Assembly (NCBI GenBank): GCA_006226415.1
Contig: SBGZ01000090.1
Coordinates: 1 to 52,652, forward strand
Origin: Alphaproteobacteria bacterium
GTDB taxonomy: Bacteria > Pseudomonadota > Alphaproteobacteria > M2410
DNA length: 52,652 nt
Direction: 5' to 3'
The notes below the pieces were generated by a model. It saw only the letters and a list, made by a program, of their open reading frames with translations, was not told the DNA's origin and did no database searches. Below, piece after piece: positions 1 through 8,264 of the stretch (the first letter of the stretch is position 1; every line of letters begins with the position of its first letter). The position numbers were made by a program, and so were the translations under genes.

Positions 1-1037
1 CCTATGCCTTCGCCGTAAAGGCTCGCGGGGCGCGCCTGCATCGGTTCAAAGACAAAGCGGCCGACAATCTGGCCATCCTCCAGGATGAAGGGCACATCGT
101 GGCTGCGCACCTCAAGCACCGCGCGTGAGCCATGGCCGCCGGCGGCATCATGGCCAAAGCCCGGATCGAAGAAGCCGGCGTAATGCACCCGGAACTCCCC
201 CACCAAGGGGTTATAGGGCATCATCTCGGCGGCATAGTCGGGCGGGATGTGGATCGCTTCCTTGGAAACGAGAATATAAAACTCATCGGGATCCAAAATG
301 AGATGGCCGCGGCGGTCCGCATAGATGGGCTCCCAAAAATCCGACACGAGACAGGCGCCCGGCTTGTCCACATCAATGAGCCCTGCATGATGCTTGGCGC
401 GGTAGCCCACAAGGCGGCTTTCCGGATCGCCCTTAAGGTCCACCGTGCAGGCAATGCCGTTGTCGATGTTAGCCAGGCCCTTGACCAGAGTCTCTTTGTC
501 ATTAAGCGCCACCAGCGCCTCATCGCCCATTAAGGCATCGCCGGTGCGCAGGCGCAGCTGGTTGAGCCGCGAGCCCGGTCTCACCAGCACTGAAAACGTC
601 CGTGGACTGATTTCTGCATAGAGCGGGCCTTTGTAACCGGCTTCCACCCGGTCAAACTCCGTCGCGCCATCGGTGATGAGGCGGGTAAAGACATCAATGC
701 GGCCGGTGGAACTTTTCGGGTTGGCAGAAGCGGCAAACTCTGCCGGCAAGGCCAGGCTTTCCATGAGCGGCACGAGATAAACACAGCCGGTCTCCAGCAC
801 GGCGCCGGGCTCCAGATCGATCTCATGCATGAACACTTCGTCGAGTTTGTCCTCCACCCTTGCGCCGGCACCGGGCAAAAAACTCGCGCGGATGCGCCAG
901 GCTTTTAGCCCCAAGCGCAGATCCAGGCTGGCGGGCTGAATTTGCGCGGCCTCAATCGGCGGCTCACCAAGGAGCGCCTTTTGCGCAATCAGCTGTTCAA
1001 GCGCCTGAGCGGGCAAAATGCCATTGGGAGCAGCCAT
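1..1037 (-). CDS. dcd: 2'-deoxycytidine 5'-triphosphate deaminase (3' end cut by window edge)
   Basis: Deaminates dCTP to dUTP, feeding dTMP synthesis in the cytoplasm. The frame opens at an ATG at 1037 and stays open for 345 codons to the window edge, so only the last few residues should be missing. The translation fits the longer, alphaproteobacterial-type DCD family (about 360 residues) with duplicated dUTPase-like folds. Recognisable stretches are QPASLDLRLG near the N-terminus, NPKSSTGRID in the middle and FDPGFGHDAAGG near the C-terminus, the last being the typical glycine-rich dUTPase/DCD loop. It is divergent from metZ. A plausible promoter and a perfect DnaA box lie upstream. The family assignment rests on motif recall, not on a database search. 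Confidence 0.88.
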   Translation of the reverse strand, partial: MAAPNGILPAQALEQLIAQKALLGEPPIEAAQIQPASLDLRLGLKAWRIRASFLPGAGARVEDKLDEVFMHEIDLEPGAVLETGCVYLVPLMESLALPAEFAASANPKSSTGRIDVFTRLITDGATEFDRVEAGYKGPLYAEISPRTFSVLVRPGSRLNQLRLRTGDALMGDEALVALNDKETLVKGLANIDNGIACTVDLKGDPESRLVGYRAKHHAGLIDVDKPGACLVSDFWEPIYADRRGHLILDPDEFYILVSKEAIHIPPDYAAEMMPYNPLVGEFRVHYAGFFDPGFGHDAAGGHGSRAVLEVRSHDVPFILEDGQIVGRFVFEPMQARPASLYGEGI

Positions 1038-1088
1038 GGGCGGCAATTTCCTCACGTGAAAGGAGTGCGAATCTCTCGTTGAATTGTC

Positions 1089-1118
1089 GTTATATTTCAA
1101 TATGTTACGGAAAGCCAA
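1089..1118 (-). promoter_or_regulatory. Probable sigma-70 promoter of dcd
   Basis: On the minus strand a TTGGCT element (1113-1118) and a TATAAC element (1089-1094) are separated by 18 bases. The -10 lies about 50 bases upstream of the dcd ATG. The match is reasonable but inferred by eye. Confidence 0.4.
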
Positions 1119-1138
1119 GGGGCAATCACTCCACAGAG

Positions 1139-1147
1139 TTATCCACA
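1139..1147 (+). promoter_or_regulatory. Perfect DnaA box upstream of dcd
   Basis: TTATCCACA is an exact match to the consensus DnaA box. It lies about 20 bases upstream of the probable dcd -35 element. DnaA-ATP control of nucleotide-pool genes is known in other bacteria; here it is an inference from one site. Confidence 0.5.
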
Positions 1148-1302
1148 GGCTGGTTTGAGGTAAAAAGCGCAGTTTTCCGGGCAAAGCTTTGGTTAACGCG
1201 GGCGTCACCGCGCCCACATACCCCCAAGGCGAAAGGCAGCGAATTTGCCGCCCTCGGCCCACAGCGGCCTTGACCCGGGGCCCTGCAGCTTTTAAGGAAA
1301 CT

Positions 1303-1384
1303 CATGTGGTGATTTGAGCCGACCGGCTTGCGGCCACGGGGGCGCTCTTCTGGCGTTTCCCCACAAGCGCTAAAAGGTCGGGCG
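1303..1384 (+). ncRNA. SAM-II riboswitch in the metZ leader
   Basis: The element has the alphaproteobacterial SAM-II core. P1 is GTGG (1306-1309) with CCAC (1334-1337), followed by the TGATTTG segment at 1310-1316. The pseudoknot P2 pairs CCGACC (1319-1324) with GGTCGG (1376-1381), a perfect 6-bp match. The invariant GCTAAAAGG stands at 1369-1377. Unlike the compact form I know, the loop between P1 and GCTAAAA is expanded and contains an extra hairpin (1338-1345 with 1353-1362). It sits 53 bases before a metZ gene, the expected target, and is followed by a transcription terminator, so SAM binding should switch the gene off. Confidence 0.9.
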
Positions 1385-1391
1385 ATGTGAC

Positions 1392-1422
1392 AAACCCCGC
1401 CCGGATTGGAGCGGGGTTTTTT
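1392..1422 (+). terminator. Rho-independent terminator in the metZ leader
   Basis: CCCCGC (1395-1400) pairs with GCGGGG (1411-1416) around a 10-base loop and is followed by six T residues. It lies between the SAM-II aptamer and the metZ ribosome binding site, so it is the likely expression platform. CGGGCG (1379-1384) can pair with CGCCCG (1398-1403) as a competing antiterminator. Confidence 0.88.
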
Positions 1423-1436
1423 GTTGGAGACAGGAC

Positions 1437-2651
1437 ATGAGTGACAAATTTAGCGACGCCAAAAAAGAGCAAGAAAATCAATGGGCGCTGCAAACCCGGA
1501 TGGTGCAAGGCGGCATTTTGCGCAGCCCCTTCGGCGAGACCAGTGAAGGGCTCTATCTGACCTCCGGCTATGTCTATGACAATGCAGAGCAGGCCGAAGC
1601 GCGATTTAAGGAAGAAGACAAGGGCTTTACCTATAGCCGCTATGAAAACCCAACCGTTGAAATGTTTCAGCAGCGCATGAACCTGCTCGAAGGCGCGGTG
1701 GATTCGCGCGCCACTTCTTCGGGCATGGCGGCGGTCCATGCGGCGCTTTTGTCTCTCCTCAGTGCCGGAGACCATATCGTTGCCTCCAAGGCGCTGTTCG
1801 GCTCCAATCTCTTTATCATCCAGACCCTGTGCAGCCGGTTTGGCATTGATCATACCCTGGTCGATGGCGCCGATCTCAATCAGTGGGAAGCGGCGGTGCG
1901 GCCTAATACCAAAGTCTTCTTTTTTGAAACCCCGTCGAACCCCAACCTTACCCTCGTGGACATCGCAGGGGTCGTCGCCATTGCCCAAAAAGCGGGCGTT
2001 AAAACCATCGTCGATAATGTTTTTGCGACACCGATCCTGCAAAGACCCTTGGAGCTGGGTGTCGACATCGTTGTTTATTCCGGCACCAAACATATTGATG
2101 GGCAGGGACGATGCCTTGGCGGCATCGTGCTTTCAAGTGATGCCAAATACATCAAAGACACGCTGCAGCCTTTCGTGCGCAACACCGGGCCGACCATGAG
2201 CCCGTTCAATGCCTGGGTCATGCTGAAGTCTTTGGAAACGCTGGAATTGCGTGTCACGCGCCACACGGATAACGCGGAAAAGGTGGCGGCATTCCTCGGC
2301 GCGCACCCGAAGATCGCCAAGGTTCTTTATCCGCATCACGAGAGCCACCCCCAGCTTGAGCTGGCGCGGCGGCAGATGACGCGCGGCGGCAATATGGTGT
2401 CGTTCCAAATCGATGGCGACAAGGCGAGCGCCTTCCGTGTGGCCAATGCACTTCAGATCATCCGGATATCCAACAATCTGGGAGACGCCAAGAGCCTGAT
2501 TACGCACCCGAGCACCACGACCCACTTCCGCCTGACGGAGGAAGCGCGCCAGGAGCTTGGCATTACGCCGGCGAACCTGCGTCTTTCCGTAGGGCTGGAG
2601 GACGCCGATGATCTTTGCCGAGATCTTGATGAGGCGCTTGCAAAGGCCTGA
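1437..2651 (+). CDS. metZ: O-succinylhomoserine sulfhydrylase
   Basis: A PLP enzyme that makes homocysteine from O-succinylhomoserine and sulfide, in methionine synthesis. The 404-residue length is normal for the Cys/Met metabolism PLP-enzyme family. YSRYENPTV near residue 63, SSGMAAVHAALL near residue 95 and the SGTKH motif with the PLP lysine at about K218 are visible. The C-terminal TEEARQELGI segment and SVGLEDADDL are typical of MetZ. The ATG at 1437 follows a GGAGA ribosome binding site. It is preceded by a SAM-II riboswitch and a terminator, which strongly supports a methionine role. MetB/MetY-type sister enzymes are the only alternatives. Confidence 0.95.
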   Translation: MSDKFSDAKKEQENQWALQTRMVQGGILRSPFGETSEGLYLTSGYVYDNAEQAEARFKEEDKGFTYSRYENPTVEMFQQRMNLLEGAVDSRATSSGMAAVHAALLSLLSAGDHIVASKALFGSNLFIIQTLCSRFGIDHTLVDGADLNQWEAAVRPNTKVFFFETPSNPNLTLVDIAGVVAIAQKAGVKTIVDNVFATPILQRPLELGVDIVVYSGTKHIDGQGRCLGGIVLSSDAKYIKDTLQPFVRNTGPTMSPFNAWVMLKSLETLELRVTRHTDNAEKVAAFLGAHPKIAKVLYPHHESHPQLELARRQMTRGGNMVSFQIDGDKASAFRVANALQIIRISNNLGDAKSLITHPSTTTHFRLTEEARQELGITPANLRLSVGLEDADDLCRDLDEALAKA

Positions 2652-2725
2652 GGGCAGGCTTGCTTGACGCCGTGAGAGCAAAGGCTTAAGACCGCTGCTT
2701 GGTTTAATGGTGAGATGGTTGCTAC

Positions 2726-3121
2726 ATGAGCTATCAATCGACAACACGCAACATTACGGTTCATGTGGACCCGGCCTATATGGACGAGGAAAGCGCGCCG
2801 GAGGAGAACTACTTCTTTTTCTCCTACCACATCCGTATCGAAAATCAGGGCGAGGAAGTGGTTCAATTGCGCGCCCGGCACTGGCGGATCACCGATGCGC
2901 ACGGCCAGGCGGAAGAGGTGCACGGGGTTGGCGTTGTTGGTGAAGAACCCAAGCTCAAGCCCGGCGATGCCTTTGAATATACCAGCGGCGCGCCGCTTGC
3001 GACGCCGTCCGGCATTATGGCTGGCAGCTACACCATGGAGACCGACAAGGGTGAGAAATTTGATGTGATCATTCCCGCCTTTTCCCTTGATAGCCCTTAT
3101 GAGCAGGGGCGAATTCACTGA
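2726..3121 (+). CDS. apaG: ApaG domain protein
   Basis: This 131-residue protein matches ApaG (DUF525) over its full length, with a fibronectin-III-like beta sandwich. It is recognised by YHIRIENQGEEVVQL, the RHWRITDAHG strand and the region around SGAPLATPSGIMAGSY. In enterobacteria apaG is linked to ApaH and Co2+/Mg2+ phenotypes; its biochemical role is not settled. It lies 74 bases downstream of metZ, a neighbourhood I recognise from other alphaproteobacteria. The ribosome binding site before the ATG is weak. No anomalies seen. Confidence 0.93.
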   Translation: MSYQSTTRNITVHVDPAYMDEESAPEENYFFFSYHIRIENQGEEVVQLRARHWRITDAHGQAEEVHGVGVVGEEPKLKPGDAFEYTSGAPLATPSGIMAGSYTMETDKGEKFDVIIPAFSLDSPYEQGRIH

Positions 3122-3230
3122 TTTACCCCCCTATCCGGCGATTGAGCGCATATGTGACCCCCTACCTTTCCGGCGGGCTATGCTTTCAGGGCCGGAAGAA
3201 TTGGTCTAAGGTCGATTTTTGCACGTAGAA

Positions 3231-3255
3231 GGAAGGGCAACTCTTTGCCCGTTCC
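3231..3255 (+). other. Hairpin in the folE leader
   Basis: GGGCAA (3235-3240) pairs with TTGCCC (3245-3250) and GGAA (3231-3234) with TTCC (3252-3255), with one bulged G. It ends about 35 bases before the folE GTG and is followed by a weak TCTTT tract. It could be a weak terminator after apaG or a leader structure; I cannot decide. Confidence 0.4.
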
Positions 3256-3289
3256 TCTTTAAAAACATCCTTCAAAAGGAGTTCGAACA

Positions 3290-3922
3290 GTGCCAACAGC
3301 TAAAAATGCTCCCGTCGCGGAGAGTGACCTTTCAGCCCGCCCCAGCCGGGACGAGGCGGAGGAAGCGGTCCGCACCCTTTTGCGCTGGGCCGGGGATGAT
3401 CCCACACGCGAGGGCCTGCATGACACGCCTGCACGGGTGGCGCGGGCCTATGAAGAATGGTTCGCGGGTTATGATGATGACCCGGTTGAATATCTCCAGC
3501 GCACCTTTGAAGAGGTCGAGGGCTATGACGAGATTGTTCTTTTGAAGAATATCCGCGTTGAGTCCTACTGCGAGCATCACATGGCGCCGATCATCGGCAA
3601 GGCCCATGTGGCTTATCTTCCCGACAGCCGCGTGGTCGGTATTTCCAAGCTGGCGCGGGTGGTAGAAACCTATGCCCGCCGTTTCCAGGTGCAGGAGAAA
3701 ATGACGGCGCAGATCGCCCAGTGCATTCAAGATGTGTTGCAGCCGCGCGGCGTGGCGGTGGTGATTGAAGCCACGCACCAGTGCATGACCACACGTGGGG
3801 TCCACAAAACAGGTGTGTCCATGGTGACCAGCAAGATGCTGGGAGCGTTCCGCTCTGATCCGATGACCCGGCGAGAGTTTCTCACCATCATTGGCAATCC
3901 GGCAAGCGTTGTCAGCGACTGA
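3290..3922 (+). CDS. folE: GTP cyclohydrolase I
   Basis: Converts GTP to dihydroneopterin triphosphate, the first step of tetrahydrofolate synthesis. At 210 residues it is normal for the homodecameric type I enzyme. The zinc ligands are visible in CEHHM (C94 and H97 region) and in [10 protein letters not shown] (C at about 165). [20 protein letters not shown] near residue 38 is the usual N-terminal family motif. The start is GTG, with GGAG eight bases upstream, and no better ATG exists. argE follows 15 bases downstream and may be co-transcribed. Confidence 0.96.
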   Translation: MPTAKNAPVAESDLSARPSRDEAEEAVRTLLRWAGDDPTREGLHDTPARVARAYEEWFAGYDDDPVEYLQRTFEEVEGYDEIVLLKNIRVESYCEHHMAPIIGKAHVAYLPDSRVVGISKLARVVETYARRFQVQEKMTAQIAQCIQDVLQPRGVAVVIEATHQCMTTRGVHKTGVSMVTSKMLGAFRSDPMTRREFLTIIGNPASVVSD

Positions 3923-3937
3923 CCTTCCAGCCCCCCC

Positions 3938-5086
3938 ATGACACTTCATTCCCGCAACATGATTGAGAAGCTGATCTCGTTCGACACGACGAGCCGCCTC
4001 TCCAATCTGGCGTTGATCGACTTCGTGGAAGATTATCTGGCGGGGCATGGCATTGCCGCCAAGCGCATTTACAATGATGATCAGACCAAGGCGAACCTCT
4101 TTGCCACCATCGGACCTGAGGTTGAAGGCGGTGTCGTCCTCTCAGGTCACACGGACGTGGTACCGGTGGATGATCAGGACTGGTCGAGCGATCCCTTTAT
4201 CGTCGATGAACGGGAGGGCAAGCTCTTTGGGCGCGGCACAGCGGACATGAAGAGTTTTGTCGCCATTGCCCTCGCTTATGTGCCGGAAATGGTGAAAGCT
4301 GACCTGAAGCGCCCGATCCATCTGGCCCTTTCCTATGACGAAGAAGTGGGCTGCATCGGCGTTGGATCCATGATCAAGCATATGAGCGCGCATTTGCCGC
4401 GCCCGCGCGCGGTTATTGTTGGCGAGCCGACATCTATGCGGGTCATCAATGCGCATAAGGGCATTCGTTCCTTCATGACCGAAGTAACTGGTCTGGAAGC
4501 GCATTCAAGCCAACAGCAACTCGGCGTCAATGCCATTGTGGTTGCGACAAAGCTCATAACCTTCCTCACTGATGTTTTCGAAGAGATGAAGGCGCGCGGT
4601 GACCCGAGTGGACGCTTTGAACCACCCCATACCACCGTGCAAATTGGCACGATCCACGGCGGCACAGCGATCAACATCATCCCACACCACTGCTCCTTTG
4701 GCTGGGAGTATCGCTCTCTGCCCTCTCAGGATGTGGATGAAATCTATCACCGCTTCCTGGCTTTCTCAGCCGAGCTCGACGCCGAGATGAAGCAAACCTC
4801 TCCGGGCTGCGGAATTGTGACGCGCCAAAGGGCCCTGGCGCCAGGACTTCAGGTTGAGGAAGGCTCTGAGGCTGAAACGCTTGCCCTCGCCCTTGCCGAG
4901 CAAAACGAAACCTTTGCGGTTTCTTATGGCACTGAGGCCGGGTTGTTTCAGCAAGCCGAGATGTCGACAGTGATCTGCGGGCCCGGCGACATCGCCCAGG
5001 CCCATAAGCCAGACGAATTTGTCGAGCTCTCGCAAATTGCGGCTTGCGAGCGCTTTGTCGGCAAGCTGATTGAGGTTCTGAAATAA
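3938..5086 (+). CDS. argE: Acetylornithine deacetylase
   Basis: A zinc metallopeptidase-family (M20) enzyme that removes the acetyl group from N-acetylornithine in arginine synthesis. Its 382 residues have the two-domain M20 layout. The motif SGHTDVVPVDDQDW holds the metal His and Asp, GRGTADMKSF follows, DEEVGCIG holds the catalytic Glu pair, and AHSS marks the dimerisation lid. The terminal His is in AQAHKPDEF. It converges with hslO, with only 17 bases between stop codons. The nearby argF and argD support arginine over DapE-type activity. Because argJ-type recycling is common in alphaproteobacteria, the true substrate could still be a related acyl amino acid. Confidence 0.85.
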   Translation: MTLHSRNMIEKLISFDTTSRLSNLALIDFVEDYLAGHGIAAKRIYNDDQTKANLFATIGPEVEGGVVLSGHTDVVPVDDQDWSSDPFIVDEREGKLFGRGTADMKSFVAIALAYVPEMVKADLKRPIHLALSYDEEVGCIGVGSMIKHMSAHLPRPRAVIVGEPTSMRVINAHKGIRSFMTEVTGLEAHSSQQQLGVNAIVVATKLITFLTDVFEEMKARGDPSGRFEPPHTTVQIGTIHGGTAINIIPHHCSFGWEYRSLPSQDVDEIYHRFLAFSAELDAEMKQTSPGCGIVTRQRALAPGLQVEEGSEAETLALALAEQNETFAVSYGTEAGLFQQAEMSTVICGPGDIAQAHKPDEFVELSQIAACERFVGKLIEVLK

Positions 5087-5103
5087 TTATGGGGGCAGAA
5101 TAC

Positions 5104-6042
5104 TTATGATTTTTCCGCCGCCGCAATATCCTCTAACGTGAAGTCATAGGCCGCATTGCAGAACTCGCAGCGCACGTTGATCTTGCCATCCTGCAACATA
5201 TCGCGCTGGTCTTCCTCGTCGAAGCGTCTGAGAACCGAAAGCACGCGGCCGGCATCGCAGGAACAACCGGCCTGGAAATGACGAGCGTCGAAGACACGCA
5301 CACCATCCTCGTGAAACAGACGGAACAACAGCTGTTCTGGTGACAACATAGGGTCCAGAAGCTCATGGGGTTCAGTTGTGCTTAAAAGGATATTGACCCG
5401 GTTCCAGATTTCTTTTGGGTCCTCCTCGCCAGCGACTTTCTGGCGATTGGGCTGCGGCAGGTGCTGCAACATGATCGCGCCGGCGCGCCAGCTTTCCTTT
5501 GCGCCTTCATCCTGCGGAACAATTACCTGCGCCACAGCAGCACAGACAGAGGTCGCCAATTGCTCAGATTGCTGAAAATAAGTCTGCAGGCAATCACCCA
5601 GATTATTGCCTTCCAGGGGCACAAAACCCTGGTAACGATCCGTTTCGGGACCTTGATCAATAATCAGAGCCAAGGACCCTTTGCCCACCCAATCGGTGAA
5701 CGTGAGATCGCCTCCTTCGGCTTCAAGTGTGGCCACCTTTGCCTTATCGTATTGGGCATATGCGCGCAGTTTGTCGGGCGTGAAGAAATCCGCCACGATC
5801 ATCGAGACAGGACCATCCCCTGAAACTTGAAGGGAAAGCTTGCCTTCAAACTTGAGGGACGTGCCAAACATGACAACAAATGTCAAAAGCTCGCCAACAA
5901 ATTGCGAGACCGGCAATGGGTAGTCGTGCTTGGTCAAAACCTCGTCGACGGTGTCGCCCAAGCGCACGATCTGACCCCGCACATCTGCGTTCTCGATCTG
6001 GAAAGGCAGGCAAATATTGTCAGGAAACCCTTGCGTCACCAT
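5104..6042 (-). CDS. hslO: Hsp33 redox-regulated chaperone
   Basis: A cytoplasmic holdase activated by oxidative unfolding. The protein is about 312 residues. The C-terminal zinc centre is present as CSC (in QAGCSCDAGRV) and CEFC, the CXC-Xn-CXXC redox switch. The start chosen is the ATG at 6042, which shares its A with the argF stop (TAATG), implying translational coupling. A GTG at 6057 in frame would overlap argF further and is less likely. It is the last gene of the argD-argF-hslO run. The argF-hslO link is a recurring alphaproteobacterial arrangement. Confidence 0.93.
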   Translation of the reverse strand: MVTQGFPDNICLPFQIENADVRGQIVRLGDTVDEVLTKHDYPLPVSQFVGELLTFVVMFGTSLKFEGKLSLQVSGDGPVSMIVADFFTPDKLRAYAQYDKAKVATLEAEGGDLTFTDWVGKGSLALIIDQGPETDRYQGFVPLEGNNLGDCLQTYFQQSEQLATSVCAAVAQVIVPQDEGAKESWRAGAIMLQHLPQPNRQKVAGEEDPKEIWNRVNILLSTTEPHELLDPMLSPEQLLFRLFHEDGVRVFDARHFQAGCSCDAGRVLSVLRRFDEEDQRDMLQDGKINVRCEFCNAAYDFTLEDIAAAEKS

Positions 6043-6971
6043 TACGACAGGCACCACTTCAGAACCGCTTTTTGTGCATGCAGGCGGTTTTCCGCTTCGT
6101 CAAACACCACAGAGCGCGCGCCATCAATGACTTCGGCGGTCACCTCTTCGCCCCGGTGGGCGGGCAGGCAATGCAAGAAATTCGCATCTGCCTTGGCTCT
6201 GCTCATCAGTGTTTCATCCACCTGGTAAGGCTTTAACAAATTGTGCCGGTTCTCCGCATCGGTATCGCCCATGGAGACCCATGTGTCGGCGACCAGGCAG
6301 TCAGCGCCCTTGACGGCATGGGCCGCATCGTCGTGAATCGAGACGCGGGCGCCATTGGCCTCACCCCAAGCCATGATGTCTTGTGATGGCGCGAGCTCCG
6401 GAGGGCAGGCGAAGTTAAGACGGAAATCAAACTTTGCAGCCGCATGCACAAAAGAAGCTGCGACATTGTTGCTCGCATCGCCAGCAAAGGTGATCAGTTG
6501 GTCTTTGATGGGACCGCGATGTTCCTCTATGGTCAGGATATCGGCGAGCAACTGACAGGGATGGCTGTCGTCGGTGAGGCCATTGATCACGGGCACGGAA
6601 GCGTTTGCGGCAAGTTCCAGCAGCTTTTGATGCTTGTCCGTGCGGATCATGATGGCATCCACATAGCGTGACAAAACCTTGGCCGTATCCGTGATGGACT
6701 CGCCTCGACCCAGCTGCAGGTCGTCACCGTTCAACAAAAGTGTCTGACCCCCCAGTTGGCGCATGCCGACGTCGAACGAGACGCGGGTGCGGGTCGAGGG
6801 TTTTTCAAAGATCATGGCCAGGATCCGGCCCGCCAAAGGGGCATCCGCATCGGGTGCAGCCTTGGGCTGACCTTTGCGGGCCTCTTTCATCTCGCGGGCC
6901 ATGTCGACAATCTCCCGCAAGGCCTCAGAAGAAAAATCCGACAAGTCGAGAAAATGCTTCAGCGTGCTCAT
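6042..6971 (-). CDS. argF: Ornithine carbamoyltransferase
   Basis: Forms citrulline from ornithine and carbamoyl phosphate. Its 309 residues match the family. The carbamoyl-phosphate loop STRTR is at 59-63, the ornithine-side HCLP motif at about 267-270, and [11 protein letters not shown] is near 135. The gene overlaps argD upstream by four bases (ATGA) and hslO downstream by one base, so the three genes form one translationally coupled operon. The STRTR and HCLP motifs separate it from aspartate and other carbamoyltransferases. Confidence 0.96.
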   Translation of the reverse strand: MSTLKHFLDLSDFSSEALREIVDMAREMKEARKGQPKAAPDADAPLAGRILAMIFEKPSTRTRVSFDVGMRQLGGQTLLLNGDDLQLGRGESITDTAKVLSRYVDAIMIRTDKHQKLLELAANASVPVINGLTDDSHPCQLLADILTIEEHRGPIKDQLITFAGDASNNVAASFVHAAAKFDFRLNFACPPELAPSQDIMAWGEANGARVSIHDDAAHAVKGADCLVADTWVSMGDTDAENRHNLLKPYQVDETLMSRAKADANFLHCLPAHRGEEVTAEVIDGARSVVFDEAENRLHAQKAVLKWCLS

Positions 6972-8149
6972 GACTCTTTTTCAGAAAAAGACTTACAGGC
7001 GTCGCCTAACTTCTCCACTGCCTCTTTAATGTGCTTTTCTTCAATAACGAGCGGTGGTAGCAGCCGGATGACATTGTCACCACCGGCGACCGTAAACAGG
7101 TGCCGGTCGCGCAGCGCTTGCAACATGTCGAGGTTCGGTACCTTGAGCTTGATGCCAATCATCAAACCTTGCCCCCGGATCTCTTCAATGACATCCGGAT
7201 AGGTGTCGGCGAGCATAGAGAGCTGCTGCATCAAGGTTTTGGACACGTCGTTGACGCGCTCCAGAAACTCCGGCTCGAGCATGACATCGAGGACGGCATT
7301 GCCGACCGCCATAGCGAGCGGGTTGCCGCCAAAAGTAGATCCATGGGTGCCTTTGACCATGCCTTTGGCCGCTTCTTCTGTCGCCAGGCAGGCGCCAACG
7401 GGAAAACCGCCGCCGATGCCCTTGGCAATGGCCATGATGTCCGGCTCGATGCCTGCCCATTCATGTGCAAAGAACTTACCCGTCCGTCCGGCGCCGCATT
7501 GCACTTCGTCGAGCAGCAAGAGGATGCCGTGCTCGTCGCATATGGCACGTAGCTGGCGCATCATTTCGGTTGGGACGGGCCGTATACCGCCCTCGCCCTG
7601 GATCGGCTCAATGAGAATGCCCGCCGTCTCGTCGGTGATGGCTTTCCTGACCGCGTCAAGGTCTCCGAAAGGAACCTGATCAAAGCCTTGCACCTTGGGG
7701 CCAAAGCCTTCGAGATATTTTTCCTGCCCGCCGGCGGCGATGGTCGCCAGAGAGCGGCCGTGGAAGGCGCCTTCAAAAGTAATCAGGTGGAAACGCTCCG
7801 GGTGGCCGTTGGCCGCGTGGTACTTGCGCGCCATCTTGATGGAGCATTCCAGAGCCTCGACACCGGAGTTGGTGAAGAAAACCGTATCAGCAAAGGTCGC
7901 CTCAACCAGACGCTCGGCCAAACGTTGCTGGCCGGGGATCTTCAGCATGTTGGAAGTATGCCAGAGCTTGCCTGCCTGTTCGACCAGGGCCGCCACCAGA
8001 TGGGGGTGGGCATGGCCCAGGGAGTTGACTGCAATCCCGGCGGCAAAATCGAGATATCGCTCGCCATTGTTACCAATCAAATAGACGCCTTCGCCTTTTT
8101 CGATACCTAAATCCGCAGGTGCATAGGTGGGCAGAACAGCCGAGATCAC
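6968..8149 (-). CDS. argD: Acetylornithine/succinyldiaminopimelate aminotransferase
   Basis: A PLP class III aminotransferase that acts on N-acetylglutamate semialdehyde in arginine synthesis and often also in lysine synthesis. From the GTG at 8149 it has 393 residues starting [10 protein letters not shown], the usual ArgD N-terminus. This GTG has GGAG eight bases upstream, while the frame extends to a second GTG at 8203 with no clear site. [26 protein letters not shown] and the PLP lysine in [14 protein letters not shown] are visible. It is first in the operon with argF and hslO. A five-codon frame ATG...TGA ends on the TGs of the start codon (8149-8165 region). Confidence 0.95.
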   Translation of the reverse strand: MISAVLPTYAPADLGIEKGEGVYLIGNNGERYLDFAAGIAVNSLGHAHPHLVAALVEQAGKLWHTSNMLKIPGQQRLAERLVEATFADTVFFTNSGVEALECSIKMARKYHAANGHPERFHLITFEGAFHGRSLATIAAGGQEKYLEGFGPKVQGFDQVPFGDLDAVRKAITDETAGILIEPIQGEGGIRPVPTEMMRQLRAICDEHGILLLLDEVQCGAGRTGKFFAHEWAGIEPDIMAIAKGIGGGFPVGACLATEEAAKGMVKGTHGSTFGGNPLAMAVGNAVLDVMLEPEFLERVNDVSKTLMQQLSMLADTYPDVIEEIRGQGLMIGIKLKVPNLDMLQALRDRHLFTVAGGDNVIRLLPPLVIEEKHIKEAVEKLGDACKSFSEKES

Positions 8150-8264
8150 AGGGGTAACTCCATTTTTCCTTGAGGGTGGTTTGTTTTGGGGTGGAAAGGC
8201 CACCCTTTGAAAGGCGGCATATTAGGCCTCGGCCATGCTCTGTCAAACTCTTTCCCTTATAGGG

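Larger units (their letters stand above)
1038..1436. other. Gene-free regulatory region between dcd and metZ
   Basis: This 399-base divergent gap has no credible coding frame. It holds the dcd promoter, a perfect DnaA box, the metZ SAM-II riboswitch and the metZ leader terminator, each listed separately. The stretch 1150-1300 is GC-rich, with nothing I can assign beyond the probable metZ promoter zone. Confidence 0.7.

Noticed and set aside
1302-2093. 263-codon minus-strand open frame over the metZ leader and 5' half
   Set aside because: It overlaps the riboswitch and a well-supported metZ; the product has no recognisable domain.
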